The notes under the pieces: generated by a model | What the model was told of the DNA's origin: nothing | Seen by the model: only the letters and a program-made list of their open reading frames with translations | Databases searched by the model: none | Program-made: the position numbers and the translations under genes | Shown: piece after piece, positions 9,236 through 21,350 of the stretch | How positions within the stretch are numbered: the first letter of the stretch is position 1 | How the letters are laid out: every line of letters begins with the position of its first letter | DNA from: Punctularia strigosozonata HHB-11173 SS5 | Taxonomy: Eukaryota; Basidiomycota; Agaricomycetes; Corticiales; Punctulariaceae | Assembly: GCF_000264995.1 (NCBI RefSeq) | Contig: NW_006767433.1 | Span: 268,953 to 332,952 of the forward strand | Length of the DNA: 64,000 nucleotides | Direction of reading: 5' to 3'

Positions 9236-12200
9236 GGCGTACGACTTCTACACCTTCCGGGCGCACTGCACGAGTCAAGATCCGAAGGTCAGATGCAAAG
9301 GGCCCAATAATCCACTGTCGAAGACGCCGATGCTTGCTACGATGTCGGATCGTGGCATTTTCAGGTGGACGACCGACGACATAGATCCATCCCTTCGAGG
9401 TTTTGACAAAGCTGCACGAACTCAAGCTCCAGTGAGCGTTGCAGAGCTGGTGAAGCTTCCTTGCCCAGGCCTCACGAAGGCTGACGATCCACGTATCGAA
9501 GGATATTTGACACGTCCTAGTGGAGACGGAGGCGGATCGAGGTCATTAGCGGTTATTGCGAAGGAGCGATATGACAAACCGTTCCGTGCTCTTACTTCAA
9601 CGGAGCAGGATGTTGTTCGTGATGTGCGTGGCCATGAAGAGCGTTGGAGAAATAAACGCGAACAAGGCCGCGTCTACCATGTCGAATGCAAGAAGAATGT
9701 CGAGAGCCCGGCCGACGGTGGTGCTGGCAAACGAGTGCTACCGTGTGAACGCTGCAACTCTCTCCTCAAAGACGGTCAATTCAGGCGTGCCATCAAAGTT
9801 CCAGTGCCCAACGACGCGAATTACAAGTATACAAACAAAAAGTACACACATGAAGGCCTTGTGTCCATATACGCACGAGTGAAGGGATTGCGTGAATTGA
9901 TCGAGGATCCCGTACGTATTCATGATATTCTTTATTGTATCCTGGAGCTTACTCTCGTGTGTCAGGATTTGCATAAGAGCCCGTTCATCCAATTCGCACA
10001 GGGAGTAGCCGCAGGCAAGCCTGCATATCAGAATCATGAATTTTTCATGGGACTGGTGGATGTGTTTACGAGGAAGGTCGCACTGGAGGAAGAGGGCAAA
10101 AGCACAAGGAACTTTAAATATCCCCTCGCATACGACGAAGCATTCAATGCTCTCCGGATTCGTAGTCCGGAGGGTTTCCGGTTCCTTGGGAAAGAACTCA
10201 AAGCTAGGACAGAGCGTAGCTACCGGTTCGTTGGCACCTGCATCATAACAGATCGAGAAACTAATTGCGTCCTCAGAATGAAGGAGGCCCGTCAGCCGGC
10301 CTTCCCGATGTACATATGTGATCAGACGTTCGAACTTGTTCGAGCCCACCTCCAATCCTTGCAATACGAAGGTCCTGTAGCTTTGAGCTGCGATGACACG
10401 AAGCTTTTCCAGGATTGGCGCATATACTACGATGGGAAGCAAAAATCTTACTTCCTCGTTGGCGGCCTCGACGAGAAACCGATTCCCGTCGCTGATCCTG
10501 ACCAGGTGCGAAGCATCATAGAAGACCAAGACTTGGTTAAGGCTTCAAAGGTTCGTTATGCATGCCGTTCTACAAAAACAGGAGTCTCATTCAGGTACTC
10601 TAGGTTCGGCTGTATACCTTGCAAATTCCCCTCCCCAAAGTCGCGTCCATCATCGTTGCGGCCATCCCCAACTCGGATTCCCTCACCGTCGAGCAGGGTT
10701 ACACTCTCGCGATGCGTGTCTTGCACGGGCTTATCGACGTCAACATCGAGGTCGTCTCGTATGCGTGTGATGGAACCGAGACAGAGCGTGGTATTCAAGA
10801 TATGATCACCGAGAGGGCGGAGGATGTACATGAGTGGGCCGTGAGTTCCAATGGCATCGCCGACGATTTTTGCATCAAAGTTCCCGTCATCCACGGGCAG
10901 CCCGTCGTAATGATCCAAGACTCGAAACACGCTCTCAAGACACTCCGCAACAATTTATTCTCGGGTGCACGCCTTCTCGTCTTTGGTGAACATGTCATCG
11001 GATACGATGCAATCCACGACATCGCGTTCCGCGATGGAAGTCCCTTATATCACCGCGATGTCATCCGGCTCGACCGACAAGATGATAACGCCGCTGCCCG
11101 ACTCTTCTCCGCCTCCACTCTCTTGTTTATCATCAATAACACACCGGAGTACGTCGGTGAAGTTGTTTATCTCTTCGTCTTCGGCGAACTTGTCGACGCG
11201 ATCCAAAATCGCTCCATCTCCCATGGCCAGCGTGCTCAGATGGCTCTTCGTGCATGGCATTTCCTCCGCCTTTGGACCTCATATCTTGACCTCGCCGGGT
11301 ACGCTCATACAAAGTACTGCCTATCACGAGAGGCAATAGACATTGTGAAGAAGGTTGTTGAGGGTTACCTTGGACTTCTCCTCGTCCATCGCGAGAAAAT
11401 ATCGTTGGAACATTTTCCGTTTCTTCCTTGGCTCCATTCAAGTGAACCTTGCAAGCATGTATTCGCAGAGGCTCGGAAGATCGTCAAGGACTTCTCAATG
11501 CTCGAGTTCTACTACATGATCAAGAAGCTCCATGTGACAATCCGACAAGCAGTCGTGCGAGGACATTCCTCCGACCCAACCGCTCGAGCTCAAGGTTACT
11601 GCCACACGTACTTCGACACCACTAGCATCGACCTTCACGTTCTCGCCATCTTTCCATCCTTACAGGATCTCAACCGCATCACCTCCCTCGCCCGTTCAGA
11701 AGCTGAGAACCTCTGGTCGCTTCTCGGTGTTACGCCGACCTCCTTCCAGTCGGCCGCACTCTCCAGATCAACCGCGAGAACTTTGCCGAGTATCTCTAAA
11801 TGGTACATTGACGAATCCGAAGACGATGACGGTATCAAGAGCGAAGAGAATGAGGAGGAAGAGGGTAGTCGCGCAAAGCTCCAAAAGCTCTTCGACCTTG
11901 ACACGCGAGGAGAACTGAGACCACCGGGCGCAACGTATGCGCAAGATGCACACGTAGCACAGTTCGCGTTTGCTGCAACGGCTGTCGACTACGACGAGCT
12001 GGGCCGAATGTGCGTGAGTCTTCGAGCCTACATCGTGCCAACTGACATTCTTCGCAGTTTCGAACTTCCTGAATCGTCCACAGAAGAGCTTGCGACTATA
12101 TCGGCCCAAGAACGCCACGACATCAAGGCCTCCATCGACTGTGCCAGGGCCGACATCTCAATCTCTGCAGTAAACCTTGAAGACCATGCCGTCGAGGGTC

Positions 12201-13159
12201 TTACATCGCTGGGTTTCGCTTCGTTCGACATGTCGGCACTGGTTTCGACTCGGAAGTCTCATGAGACTCACCAGGCAAAGCGAGGAGTACGCACCGCTGG
12301 TCCTCAGAGGAGCGAAGAGAATCCAGCGGACTTGGCCCGCCGTCAGTTGCTCCGGGGAATGCATGATGTCTTGAAGGAGCAGCAAGGCCGTGGCGTCGGC
12401 ACTGGACAGGAACGTGCTGTGCGTTGGACAACACGAGATGAGCCGGCAACAGGGAATGCTGCAAATGCAGTGGTGACGGCTAATGCAGCCGCAAAGAAGG
12501 TGCGAGATTCTGTTGGACGGTTTTGGATGCATTCCACTAAGTGCGGTTGTACTTCTCCTTAGGCCCTCGTTAAACGACGCGCGGTATTCAGGAAGGCTAA
12601 AGTCTCGATTCTTGATGAATTGAGTAGCGCGAAAATGTCATCACTGACTCCATTACGTCGAGGCGAGTACGGGATCGTTCTCGCTTCCACGGGACATCTC
12701 ATGATTGCCCGAGGTGAGTGTTTCCTGGTCCGATCAAGTTGCTCTGACCGGCTCGCCATTGCAACAGTGTTATTCATCTATTCGAAGAGCGCTGGCAAGA
12801 ACGCCAAGCACGCCTCCGTCCCAGACACTCCCAACATCGGTGCTGTGTCGAATCTCGCCGTTCAGCTCTACGAACACCACTTCGGCAATCAGTTCCGGGC
12901 CATACACAGGTCGCTGGCCGACATCCAAACTCCCAAGTTCGCGCTTATACCACCAATCACCTTCCTTTGCCGGCTCGAAAGCAACAACGAGACATCGTTC
13001 CGCGGCCATGGTTCAACTCTCGAGCTCAGCGCGACATCATTCCAGCTGTTCGGCACGCTTTTGAACCAATCTGAAAGGTTGTCCATGGCCATCAAGTTCT
13101 CCCGGTCCCGCAAGTTCAACACTGCCCATCAGGCGGGCGACAATTCAGACTCGGAGTAA
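9236..13159 (+). CDS. Large DDE transposase, P/THAP9-like motifs
   Basis: Coding sequence resumes at the right target duplication with the second half of a zinc-finger-like motif (YDFYTFRAHC). Exons are 9236-9911, 9966-10550, 10604-12499, 12563-12713 and 12768-13159; two of the introns are 54 bp and stop-free. Likely catalytic positions are Asp in LSCDDTKL (near 10390), Asp in YACDGTETE or VMIQDSKHALKTLRNN (near 10765 and 10918) and Glu in SSEPCKHVFAEARK (near 11436). The QDSKHALKTLRNN motif resembles the D-x(2)-H-x(2)-K-x(2)-R-N signature of P/THAP9 transposases. The same type of protein is, to my knowledge, common and unnamed in agaricomycetes. The acidic tail and final exon (KFSRSRKFN, then a stop) are low in complexity. 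The N-terminal part lies upstream of the solo LTR. Confidence 0.75.
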
Positions 13160-13304
13160 CGAAGTTTCATTGCTAGTGTCGTTATTACATATGTAGTACA
13201 CGCGGGTTTAGTCTATGAGTGATACAAGATGTGCTGAAGGCGAACAAACGCGAATCGAAGCGAAAACCCACCGGGGAAGGCGAAAACGAGATTTTCGGAC
13301 GGTC

Positions 13305-13454
13305 TTCGAAGGCCTGTCCGTCAATCCGGAGGAAAATCGAGCAACTTGCTCGAGGCCTGTCCTAGTCCTGAGGAAAATCGGCTTCAGAGGGTGTCCTCAA
13401 TCCGGAGGAAAACCGGTCGTCAGGCCGAACTTGGGGTCAGGCCTCAGACCGTAC
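13305..13454 (+). repeat. Right subterminal repeat cluster
   Basis: Three clear copies of the AGGCCTGTCC / TCCGGAGGAAAAT unit, plus degenerate fragments, lie just inside the right end. They have the same orientation as the left cluster although the terminal repeats are inverted. Confidence 0.7.
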
Positions 13455-13475
13455 ATTCAGGGGTCCTGTGTCATT

Positions 13476-13739
13476 ACGCAGAGAATGCAAAGCGCAGTAG
13501 ACACTACGATTATGTAAATGATACCGATAAGACCGAAACAGACTTCGGCGGCTCGGCCAACTGATACATCACACGTACAGAGTGATACCAGTACATCATG
13601 TAAGCGTTCTCACACCTACAGTGTCACGCTGCTGCGTCCCATCTAAAACTAGCGCTCGTCCGTCCGATATTCGCGGATTATCACGCTTTATCACGCTTTA
13701 TCACGCTTTTGTAACGTTTTGGCTGGGGTCACACTTCTG
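13476..13739. other. Right flank of the transposon with a 10-bp triplet repeat
   Basis: Non-coding. It contains three tandem copies of the decamer TCACGCTTTA near 13681-13710. Nothing else was recognised. Confidence 0.4.
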
Positions 13740-14315
13740 TCACTGTGACGAGGCCCATGCGCAAAAACCAACTCCCTCCTTCGGGGGAGTCGGAAAAAAA
13801 ACCTGCATGAAACTTTGACCGTTGTCAGAGTTACTCACAGTATCGCAATCTTCGACGATACCTTCGAGGACGAGCTCCTCGAGCATGCCCGACTCGATAC
13901 CATTCACCCCGGTACATCCAACCAACTTCAACGTGTGGACGGCCAAAGGTTTCTTCGACGCTTGTCTCAACTGACATGAGGCGTGCCCTGGTAGTTGCGT
14001 AAAAACGACTTGTCTAGTGCTCGGGTCGCTCATTCTAAGTGACCATGTACAATGGTGTATGGAGCACGTCATAGAGAACATCCACAAGGGATCCTGATCT
14101 CCGAGGTAGATGATTGCTGCATACCTGAGGGGGGTATCGGCGAAAAAGGCGCGGTAAAAGCCAAATTGCGGTGTACGGAAGCAGCAAGGATCAACTGGAA
14201 GCAGCCGCGGGGGAGCATGCCGCCTCCTACGTGTGGACGCTGGGGAGAGTTCCAGAGAATGAATTTTGAGGCGGAGAATATGGAAGGGGAGCTGGAACAA
14301 TTGATCTGGAATCAC
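13740..14315 (-). pseudogene. Possible F-box/LRR-like remnant
   Basis: A 191-codon open minus frame contains a leucine-rich stretch (VHTLKLVGCTGVN, then LEELVLEGIVEDC) that recalls the repeats following agaricomycete F-box domains. No F-box and no plausible start were found, and the frame stops soon after. It could be a decayed gene or chance. The annotated end codon lies at 13740. Confidence 0.25.
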
Positions 14316-14414
14316 ATTTTGCCGCTCCAGATTCCTGCTGGGATCCTCAGTACGTCCTCGCCTTCATTATCTGCGCCAAGGGTTTACGTAGGGCTGAGCG
14401 AAAACTACACCCAG

Positions 14415-14500
14415 CGGACGAGGGTGATACCTGGGGTCACTTCAAAGTCAACGGCAAGAAGATGGAAGGACTATGGGCTCAGCTCGAGTTGAGAGGTATG
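14415..14500 (+). pseudogene. Remnant of the two-domain array family (C-terminal end)
   Basis: The plus-strand translation FKVNGKKMEGLWAQLEL matches the last exon of the array family at 29-39 kb and 49-55 kb, which has G-K-K-V-x-G-x-W-V-Q-L-x-V-I. No upstream exons were found. It is probably an isolated fragment left by an old duplication. Confidence 0.45.
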
Positions 14501-14998
14501 GCTTTTGTGGGCCCTCATGTGCTTCGATGATTCTAATCCGATACCCTTTGTTAGCTCACGAATGTGTTTCCTCGGATTCGGGCTAGGGACATTTAACTGA
14601 GCTCATGCATCATCCGGACGCTCGCGACTCCTCTCTGCGCTCTCCCCCGGCTTCATCATTGCATTATATTGAGCGTTCGGTTGTCATGAATCGTATTAAG
14701 GTTCGCTGCTGAGTGTATGGACACGAAGCGACCAGCATGGGGCTTGTCTTTTTGATTTTTTATTCAACATCTAGGTCCGCGAACCGGCCAACTGCGAGAT
14801 GCTGAAACTACGAGGGCAACATGAAACCTGACTGATGTGGCCGTCGCCGTGCACGTTCACAGCGAGAATCACGCCTCAATAAGCCCACAAATGGTGCGCG
14901 GAAACAATCTTCCATTTGACTGAGAGTAGAATACAACAGCAGCGCAACGCAAACGCAAGAAGATGGCTTTGCGCCCATCCGCAAGTCTAGTAGCGTTG

Positions 14999-17900
14999 TC
15001 ATGGCTTCGTCTTGATATTGCTGACAATAAGACTCTGCCAGGCCGTTCAACATCAATTCCGCGAGCGATGTGCGAATAAGGCACACCTTGTACGCTTGCA
15101 CGTCGCCCTTGAACTTCGTAACCGCGCCATCACCACATACCCATAACTGCAAATCCACCAGTCAGCACATCGGCACTGAAGCAGGGAAAACCCGCCTACC
15201 TCTTTACCGACGCTGGTGATGAATCGCTCATCGTGAGAGATGAGGATGACACCGCCGTTCCAGGTGTTAAGGGCCGCCATGAGGGCATCCAAACCCTGGC
15301 AAGTCATCAGAAAACTAGGAGCACCGACGATATATACGCGCAGAAACTCACCTCCATATCGAGATGGTTTGTAGGCTAGGTTTGACGTCAGTCACGCACA
15401 AGTTTGCTGCAATTTTGTTCGAGGACGTACCTCGTCCAACAATAACACATGCGGGTTTTGCAAAGACAGCGCTGCGAATGCGACACGGGATTTCTGACCT
15501 CCCGATAGCGTTCCAATAAGTTGTAATCTACGTGAGAGCACCATCAGGCGACTTCTCATCCATGTCGCGAATGTTCACTCACCCAGTCATACCACTGATT
15601 TGGAAGTTGCCAAGGTGTTGTCTGTACTCCTGTTCGCTCTTCCCGGGGAAGCGGGAGGCGAGGAGGGAAACCGGCGTGAGCGTTGGGTCGAGGGTATCGA
15701 CGTGGTGTTGAGCGAAGTAGCCGATGCGCAGCCGGCCGTTACGATTGACCTGTCCAGAGAGCGGTTGCAGCTCGCCGATGAGGAGCTTGATCCTGTCGTC
15801 CAGACGGATCAACCGGATGAAGTGCAAGGGTAGAAAGACGGAACGTACAATGTAGACTTGCCTGCACCGTTTGCGCCGACGACGGCCATACGCGAGTCAA
15901 GGCCGACGTCAAAGTCGATGTCTTTGAGGATGATCTTATCCGGACTGTAACCGAAGGAAACCTTGGAAAGTTGTAATAGCGGCGGTGAAATCTTCTCCGC
16001 CTCGGCGAATCTATCGACTGTCATGAGGCACTGCTGACGAACTCCATCGAATGACATCGGCTTACTTGAACTTCTCGGTCTCCTCGGCCTCTGGTGGCGT
16101 CAACTCCGGTAACTAAGATGTGGTTAAGTCATATCGAACAACGTGTAGACATCCGGGAGTCGAACCTTTTCCAAGATCTTGATCTTCGACTGGGCTTGGG
16201 CAGCTAAACCCGGAGAGTTAGCCAGGCGGTAAAGTCATTCGTGGATGGGCGAGAACGTACCCCTATTGGCGTTGTATCTCCACCTATCGATGAAAGCCTG
16301 CAGATGTTTCCTGTACTCCATCTGAGTATCGTACTCCTTTCGCAGATTGCGATCCCGCTCCGATTTGGTCGAGTAAAACTGAGTGAAATTGCTACAGGTC
16401 ATGCATCAGCCTACACATTCGCTGTCACGCCGCGTAATGCTCACCCTTTGTAATAATCGAGGCGACCAGAATGTTGGTGTATGATATCCGTCGCAACGGC
16501 GTCCCTGCAGCCATTTCTCAGTACGTGGACAGTCAACTGGTGACGAACTTCTTACAAGAATGCACGATCGTGAGATCTGTGCCGAAAGCCAGCGTTCAGT
16601 ACGGCAGGAGGCGCAGGGTATGTTCTACTTACACGACGAGAAGTGTACCAGGCCAGGTTTGGAGGTAGTCCTCTAGCCACGCCAGCGCGTTCAAATCGAC
16701 TGGAAGACAACATAAACGGTCGTGGAGTGACGAATGCAAGATGGTGACGTACTGTGATTGGAAGGCTCATCGAGCAGCAGCAACGAGGGCTTGACGAACA
16801 GCGCCCGCGCGAGCGCAAGCCGCATACTATCCAGGGATCGTCAGCTTCTCCGGACATATTCTCCGGACTTGATAGCCATTCACCGCCAACCACCACTGAA
16901 GCTCCTCGTCGGTCTCTTCTGATCCTCCTCGCTGAAACCCAATCCGGCGAGCAAGGCGGCCGCCCGCGCGGGACCACTCTCTGCTTCCATCTCCGCCAGC
17001 CTCTGGTGCACCTCCGCCAGCCTCGTCGATGCCTCTTCGCGCGCATCTTCGAATCGCTTGTCGTCGCCCTCGCCTTCCAGCTCTGCGAGTTTAGAATTGA
17101 GGATGGCTTCTTCGTGGAGGAGATGGTCCCGCCATACGTCGGCCTTGAGAACGGAGTCGAGTGCGGTGGTATCGTCGCCAACGATCTGGAGTGAAGGCGA
17201 TCAGAGGGTGGAAGTGGTCAAAAAAGGGCGCATATATGCGAACCAACCTCCTGTTCGACGAAGAGGATTGTAATGTGAGATGGAATGGGAACTTCACGCA
17301 TAGCTATATGTCGAAGTAGGGTCGACTTTCCGACACCGTTGCGACCTTTGAGCGGGTATTAGTCGATCGCGCCTTCACATCGGAACACCGATAGAAGACA
17401 AAGCGCACCAATAAGACCATATCGCCTTCCATGAGCCAATGTAAGACTTGCGCCGGACAGAATACGGTTCGAACCAAAGCTGACGTCGATAGAGGGAAGG
17501 TGGATATCCTTGCTCTTGTTCTTCGAGCCAGCGCTTGCTTCGAGGGGGTTGATCTAATCACATTGTTTTAAGAGCGACTTAGTAGGCTTTTCATATACTT
17601 CCTAGGAGACTGCTCACCTTCATAAACATTTCCTCGTATGATTGCTGCATTTCGTCGTCAGCATCAGCATACCGGTAGACACTGACATGAGAGATCTGAC
17701 CTGGTTCTTCGCCTGCTGCACCAGCTTAGAGCCCTCGTACAAGCTCTTCTTGGCCCTCTTCTCGATTTTCGCCTTGAGTTTGGCCTCTTGCTTCTCCAAC
17801 TTCTTGACATCGACACGAGAAGCCCTGTATATCAATGACACTTAGAACAGCTCCTCACGGAAATGCTTCTCTTCACACTCACTTTCCTTTGTTGATCGAT

Positions 17901-18244
17901 TCAAGATCCACGCCCTCGTTGAAAGCGAGGGTATTGCTCATAGCGCCCGTCTTGCTCATGTCCATCACCTTGTCCAGCTTCGTCAACCCCGTGGCTCCCT
18001 TAATCTTCTTCCTTTCCCGCTCCTCCAGCATGTCCGCCAGCAATGTCTGCAGCTTCGCCATGAGGTTTTGCAACACGTCTTCGCGGCCCCGAGCGACTGA
18101 CTCCAGTATGTACCGCGCGACGGCCAGGACGTCCTCATCTTCGCCGGCGTCATCTACGAGGTACCCGGACAGGTATTGTACAATTATTTCCTCTGTTCCC
18201 GGGAAAGCATTGCGGATCTCTTCTGCTATGTCGGCGGAAAGCAT
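14999..18244 (-). CDS. GCN20: ABCF ATPase, GCN20/ABCF3 type
   Basis: About a dozen exons encode a soluble twin-cassette ABC protein without membrane segments. I start it at the ATG at 18244 ([16 protein letters not shown]), the helical N-terminal domain typical of GCN20/ABCF3. The end is [10 protein letters not shown] with TGA at 14999-15001. Cassette 1 has a Walker A ([10 protein letters not shown], near 17325, split by an intron), a signature SFSGGWRMRLALAR near 16890 and a Walker [13 protein letters not shown] near 16785, where Ser and Ile replace the usual Thr and Leu. Cassette 2 has [10 protein letters not shown] near 15870, [14 protein letters not shown] near 15510 and [16 protein letters not shown] near 15440. 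In yeast GCN20 works with GCN1 on ribosomes to activate the eIF2alpha kinase GCN2 when amino acids run short. All key residues seem present, so the gene looks functional. Confidence 0.9.
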
Positions 18245-18625
18245 GGCGAAAGCAGAGCGCGAGATCTGAGATATTCTCGTGGCTGTGCCCTCCCCCCCTC
18301 TCTGTCTGCAAGAGTTTCTCTCCAAGCTTTCGACGGGAATCAGACGACCAACGAGCGCAGAAGATGGACAGTCCGGTCGCGTCTAACCATGTAGAAGACT
18401 CCGCTTCATGGGCTCGACAACGATATCATCATATCTTTCAGCACACATATCTGGCCACCCCTGCTGTCGCTGGAGTTTCTGCTGCTAATGTTACATTTTC
18501 CATTGTTGCACGTCTATATGTCGTAGGTATCGCGTGCACGCAAACACATCGCCAACGATTCGCCCACTGCTCCGTATACAGAGCACCTTTGCTCAGACAG
18601 ACGTGACTATGGTCATAGATCAGAA

Positions 18626-20081
18626 TCAGGGCGAGAGGCAGGAGTACGAAGGCGACCCACCGGCTGGAGCGAATCCCATTCGCTGATTCCCAACATCCCA
18701 GACGGAGAACCAATGTTTCAGCAAACTGCCGCCCACGAGTGTCAGGCCCTCGGACCTGTGTCAGAACCAGGTAAGATCCAATCAGATCGACGACGAACTG
18801 GCGGAGGTTACCCACACATTGATCAAGGTCTGGCATATCGTCGGGTCCTGCTCGAACGGGCCCACCGAAAGCTCGCTGCTTGGTATCGTCAAGTTGAACG
18901 CCTTCCCGCTCTGAGCCGTGAACGCGATGTCGATGCTCGCCGGCAGCTTTCCCACCTCCGAACACGGGATTCCGAACGTGCCCGGGAGCGCTGCGAATGG
19001 CTTGATATTCGGAGAGATCAGGGAGTGGATCGCGGTCGCGGTCGCGTTGTCGAAGAGGATGTTTGGCGTGCCACTGTCGAAGATGATCGTGCGCGCCTTC
19101 TTGAGCTGCGACGTCGACTTTCCGTTGACAAACATGCCCGGGGACGCAAGGCGCCAGGTGCCACTCGCGGGTGTCGGGAGGGAGGCGAAAGTGAGCGAAC
19201 CGGTGAACTTAGTCGTGTCCACGCTGCCGAAGGTGAGCGCGGCGTGGCCCTCGGCGGCGGGCGTCAAGAAGAGGGTGAAGAACTCTGGCGGCGCAGGTCA
19301 GTGGGACGCCTTTCAGGATCGGGTTGAGACCTCACGAGAGCCTGTGGGCAGCTGGGTAACGAAGCTGTTTCCCCTCGCGGACATGCCTACGATGACGCGG
19401 GTTCAACTTTCAGTTGCCAATTCAAACGGAGCTGAGTGCGCACCCAGGATTCCATCGAAGGGGTCATCAGCAAACGATGCTGTTTGGTCCGTGATCAACC
19501 CCATCTGCACGCGCTGAACGCTCAGCCCTACGACAGAGACGGTATCCTCTCCTCCATGAAGAGTCAACACGCAGTTGTTGTTGATAACCGGCGTAACGCC
19601 GATGCATGTCGCAAACGGCGCTACGGAAGTTGTACCGAGGTCGACGAACGTGGACGATGCTGCCGGGTTGAACTGGCGTTGTTTTGCGCATGGGGAACCG
19701 CACGCCGTGCTCGGGATCTCGAGGCCGCCACTTCCGGTATCGAAGACAACCTGGTGGGGATGATCAGGGTGCGTCATAGTTTGCCTGCGATGTGCGTACA
19801 TTAAACGTCTGTGGAGGCGTTCCAACTAACCGTTTTCAGTCTCCGAGCTGACAGATGAACATAGATCCACGCTCACCGGAGATATTCCCGAACCATTGCA
19901 AGTCCGTGCCATCGAAATCATCACCTAACGGGTCCGTCCTGTTCGTGCTTTGCCGCTTCGTCAGCTTCGACGTCTTGCGCGACCTCAGTTCGATCGTATG
20001 GTGCACGTCGGACGCAGCCGCCGCCGTCGAGACGAGCAATGCGCACGAGAACCAGCGGGCGGCCGAAGCGAGTCGTGCCAT
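18626..20081 (-). CDS. Secreted A1 aspartic protease (paralogue of 43.8 kb gene)
   Basis: The ATG at 20081 begins a signal peptide (MARLASAARWFSCALLVSTA). A pro-region with a Lys-Arg site (KLTKRQS) follows. The first catalytic motif is VFDTGSGG (near 19735) and the second is IIFDSGTPNIL (near 19085), so both active-site aspartates are present. The last exon (LVGGSLLKHWFSVWD) ends at TGA 18626-18628. Several short introns are needed, including one after LINV near 18805. Pepsin-like A1 enzymes digest proteins at acid pH, here probably outside the cell. It is closely related to the gene at 43776-45347, which lies in the opposite orientation. No C-terminal GPI signal was recognised. Confidence 0.87.
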
Positions 20082-21023
20082 CGTCGTCTAGCAGGCAAGA
20101 CGTCGTGAGGTTGCGCGCCTCTTGACGAGCTCAGAGATTTAAGCAGGGTCGCATGGGGCTGAAGGCTCTTCCTCATTTCGACCGACTCGAGGATACCTGG
20201 TCCCATGTGCACGAGGTGGGAAGCTAGCTCAAGTTAGCAGCGCACCGCACGACGAGGAAGGACATACGCATGACGAGGAAGACGATGCCCACGCAGTCCG
20301 CAGCAACAGCGAGCAGTGAACGTCCAGTACCAGCAGTTCTCCTCCTCCGTGTAGATATCGTGCGGTATCCTCGGCGCATCTCAGCCTTCGGACGATTCAA
20401 CGAGCGCATGAGGTTTTCGGAGTGAGAACCGGGGCATCGAACCGTGCGAAGGGGTTAGGCACGACGGCCGGAACTCGATAGGAGGACGGGGTGCATGCTA
20501 CGAGATGGTGGGGGCGATTTTTGGCTGGACCAGGTAATTCGGTATCGGCCTCGTCCTTATGTCGCATCCCATTGTTCCACTGCCAACCTCTTTAGGATGC
20601 CATCAAGGGAGATGGGAAGGGTTGTGGGAAGGTGAGCACAAAGAGATAACCCGTGGGAACTACTGATAACCAATCGGCGGACGCCCCGTCTCGAGCTTCT
20701 GCTCCCGATATGGCAATCCTTTGTGTGCGCGATCTTCAAGCGCGTTACCGCGATCATGAATTCGCCATTTGCGACGGGCGACTTGGCTTCTACGCATACG
20801 AAGCGGACATGCCCCCATTGTCCTCAAAGAGCCTACTCCTGATCGCAGTACGCAAGCAGCACCAAATACTCTGGTATAAATGCAGACTGCACCGGCGGAC
20901 GACACGAACTTGACCTCTGGTGGCTGGGGCTCAGGCTCTCCCAAGCCTCTCTCGCGCTCAGATCAACTCGGGGATCGTCAAGGACCTTGCGGATAGCTCA
21001 TTGAGATTTGGTACCTAGCCGCC
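20082..21023. other. Intergenic, no gene recognised
   Basis: Upstream DNA of the protease gene. The short frames present show no motif and no consistent splicing. Confidence 0.35.
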
Positions 21024-21350
21024 GCCCGCCGCGCACTCTCCCAGAGAGGACGCATCGCCGCACATCCGAGTTGGTGGGTATCGCCCTGTGTCACCTCGTG
21101 TTCGGATCTCCGCCGTGCTCAATTTTCGCCGTCCACGGTTTCCGCCTCCGGTTCCCTTCTACGACAGGCTTCGATCAGCCAATACTTGGCCCGCCGCGCA
21201 CTATCCCAGAGAGAGGGCGCCACCGCCGCACATCCGAGTTGGTGGGTATCACCTCGTGTTCGGATCTCCGCCGTGCTCAATTATCACCGTCCACAGTTTC
21301 CGCCGCCGGTTCCATTCTCCGATAGGCTTCGATCCGCCAATACTTATCGC
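21024..21350 (+). repeat. Two-copy ~165-bp tandem repeat
   Basis: A segment starting GCCCGCCGCGCACT occurs at 21024 and again at 21189 with about 165-168 bp spacing and small indels. Both units share CACATCCGAGTTGGTGGG and CGGATCTCCGCCGTGCTCAA. Open frames cross it only by chance. Confidence 0.75.

Larger units (their letters stand above)
5627..13467 (+). mobile_element. 7.84-kb DNA transposon with Ulp1-like protease and DDE transposase
   Basis: The ends are inverted copies of AGGACCCCTGAAT (5627-5639 and 13455-13467), with weaker similarity further in. Both ends are flanked by the same 8 bp, GTGTCATT (5619-5626 and 13468-13475), a convincing target duplication. Related subterminal repeats lie inside both ends. 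In between are two tRNA-like units, a C48 protease region, a tandemly duplicated linker and a large transposase, all on the plus strand. An 8-bp duplication is known for P, hAT and Zisupton-type elements. The transposase has a D-K-H-x(2)-K-x(2)-R-N motif that recalls P/THAP9 transposases, so the superfamily is uncertain. A solo LTR interrupts the coding region, so this copy cannot make the whole protein as it stands. Confidence 0.88.

Noticed and set aside
3872-13467. Mariner element nested inside the larger transposon
   Set aside because: The mariner right end (5324) and the larger element's left duplication (5619) are separated by about 290 bp, so they are neighbours, not nested.
16552-17181. 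209-codon minus frame rich in Arg and Ser
   Set aside because: It overlaps the GCN20 exon in a different frame. The GCN20 frame carries the ABC signature and fits the splice sites.
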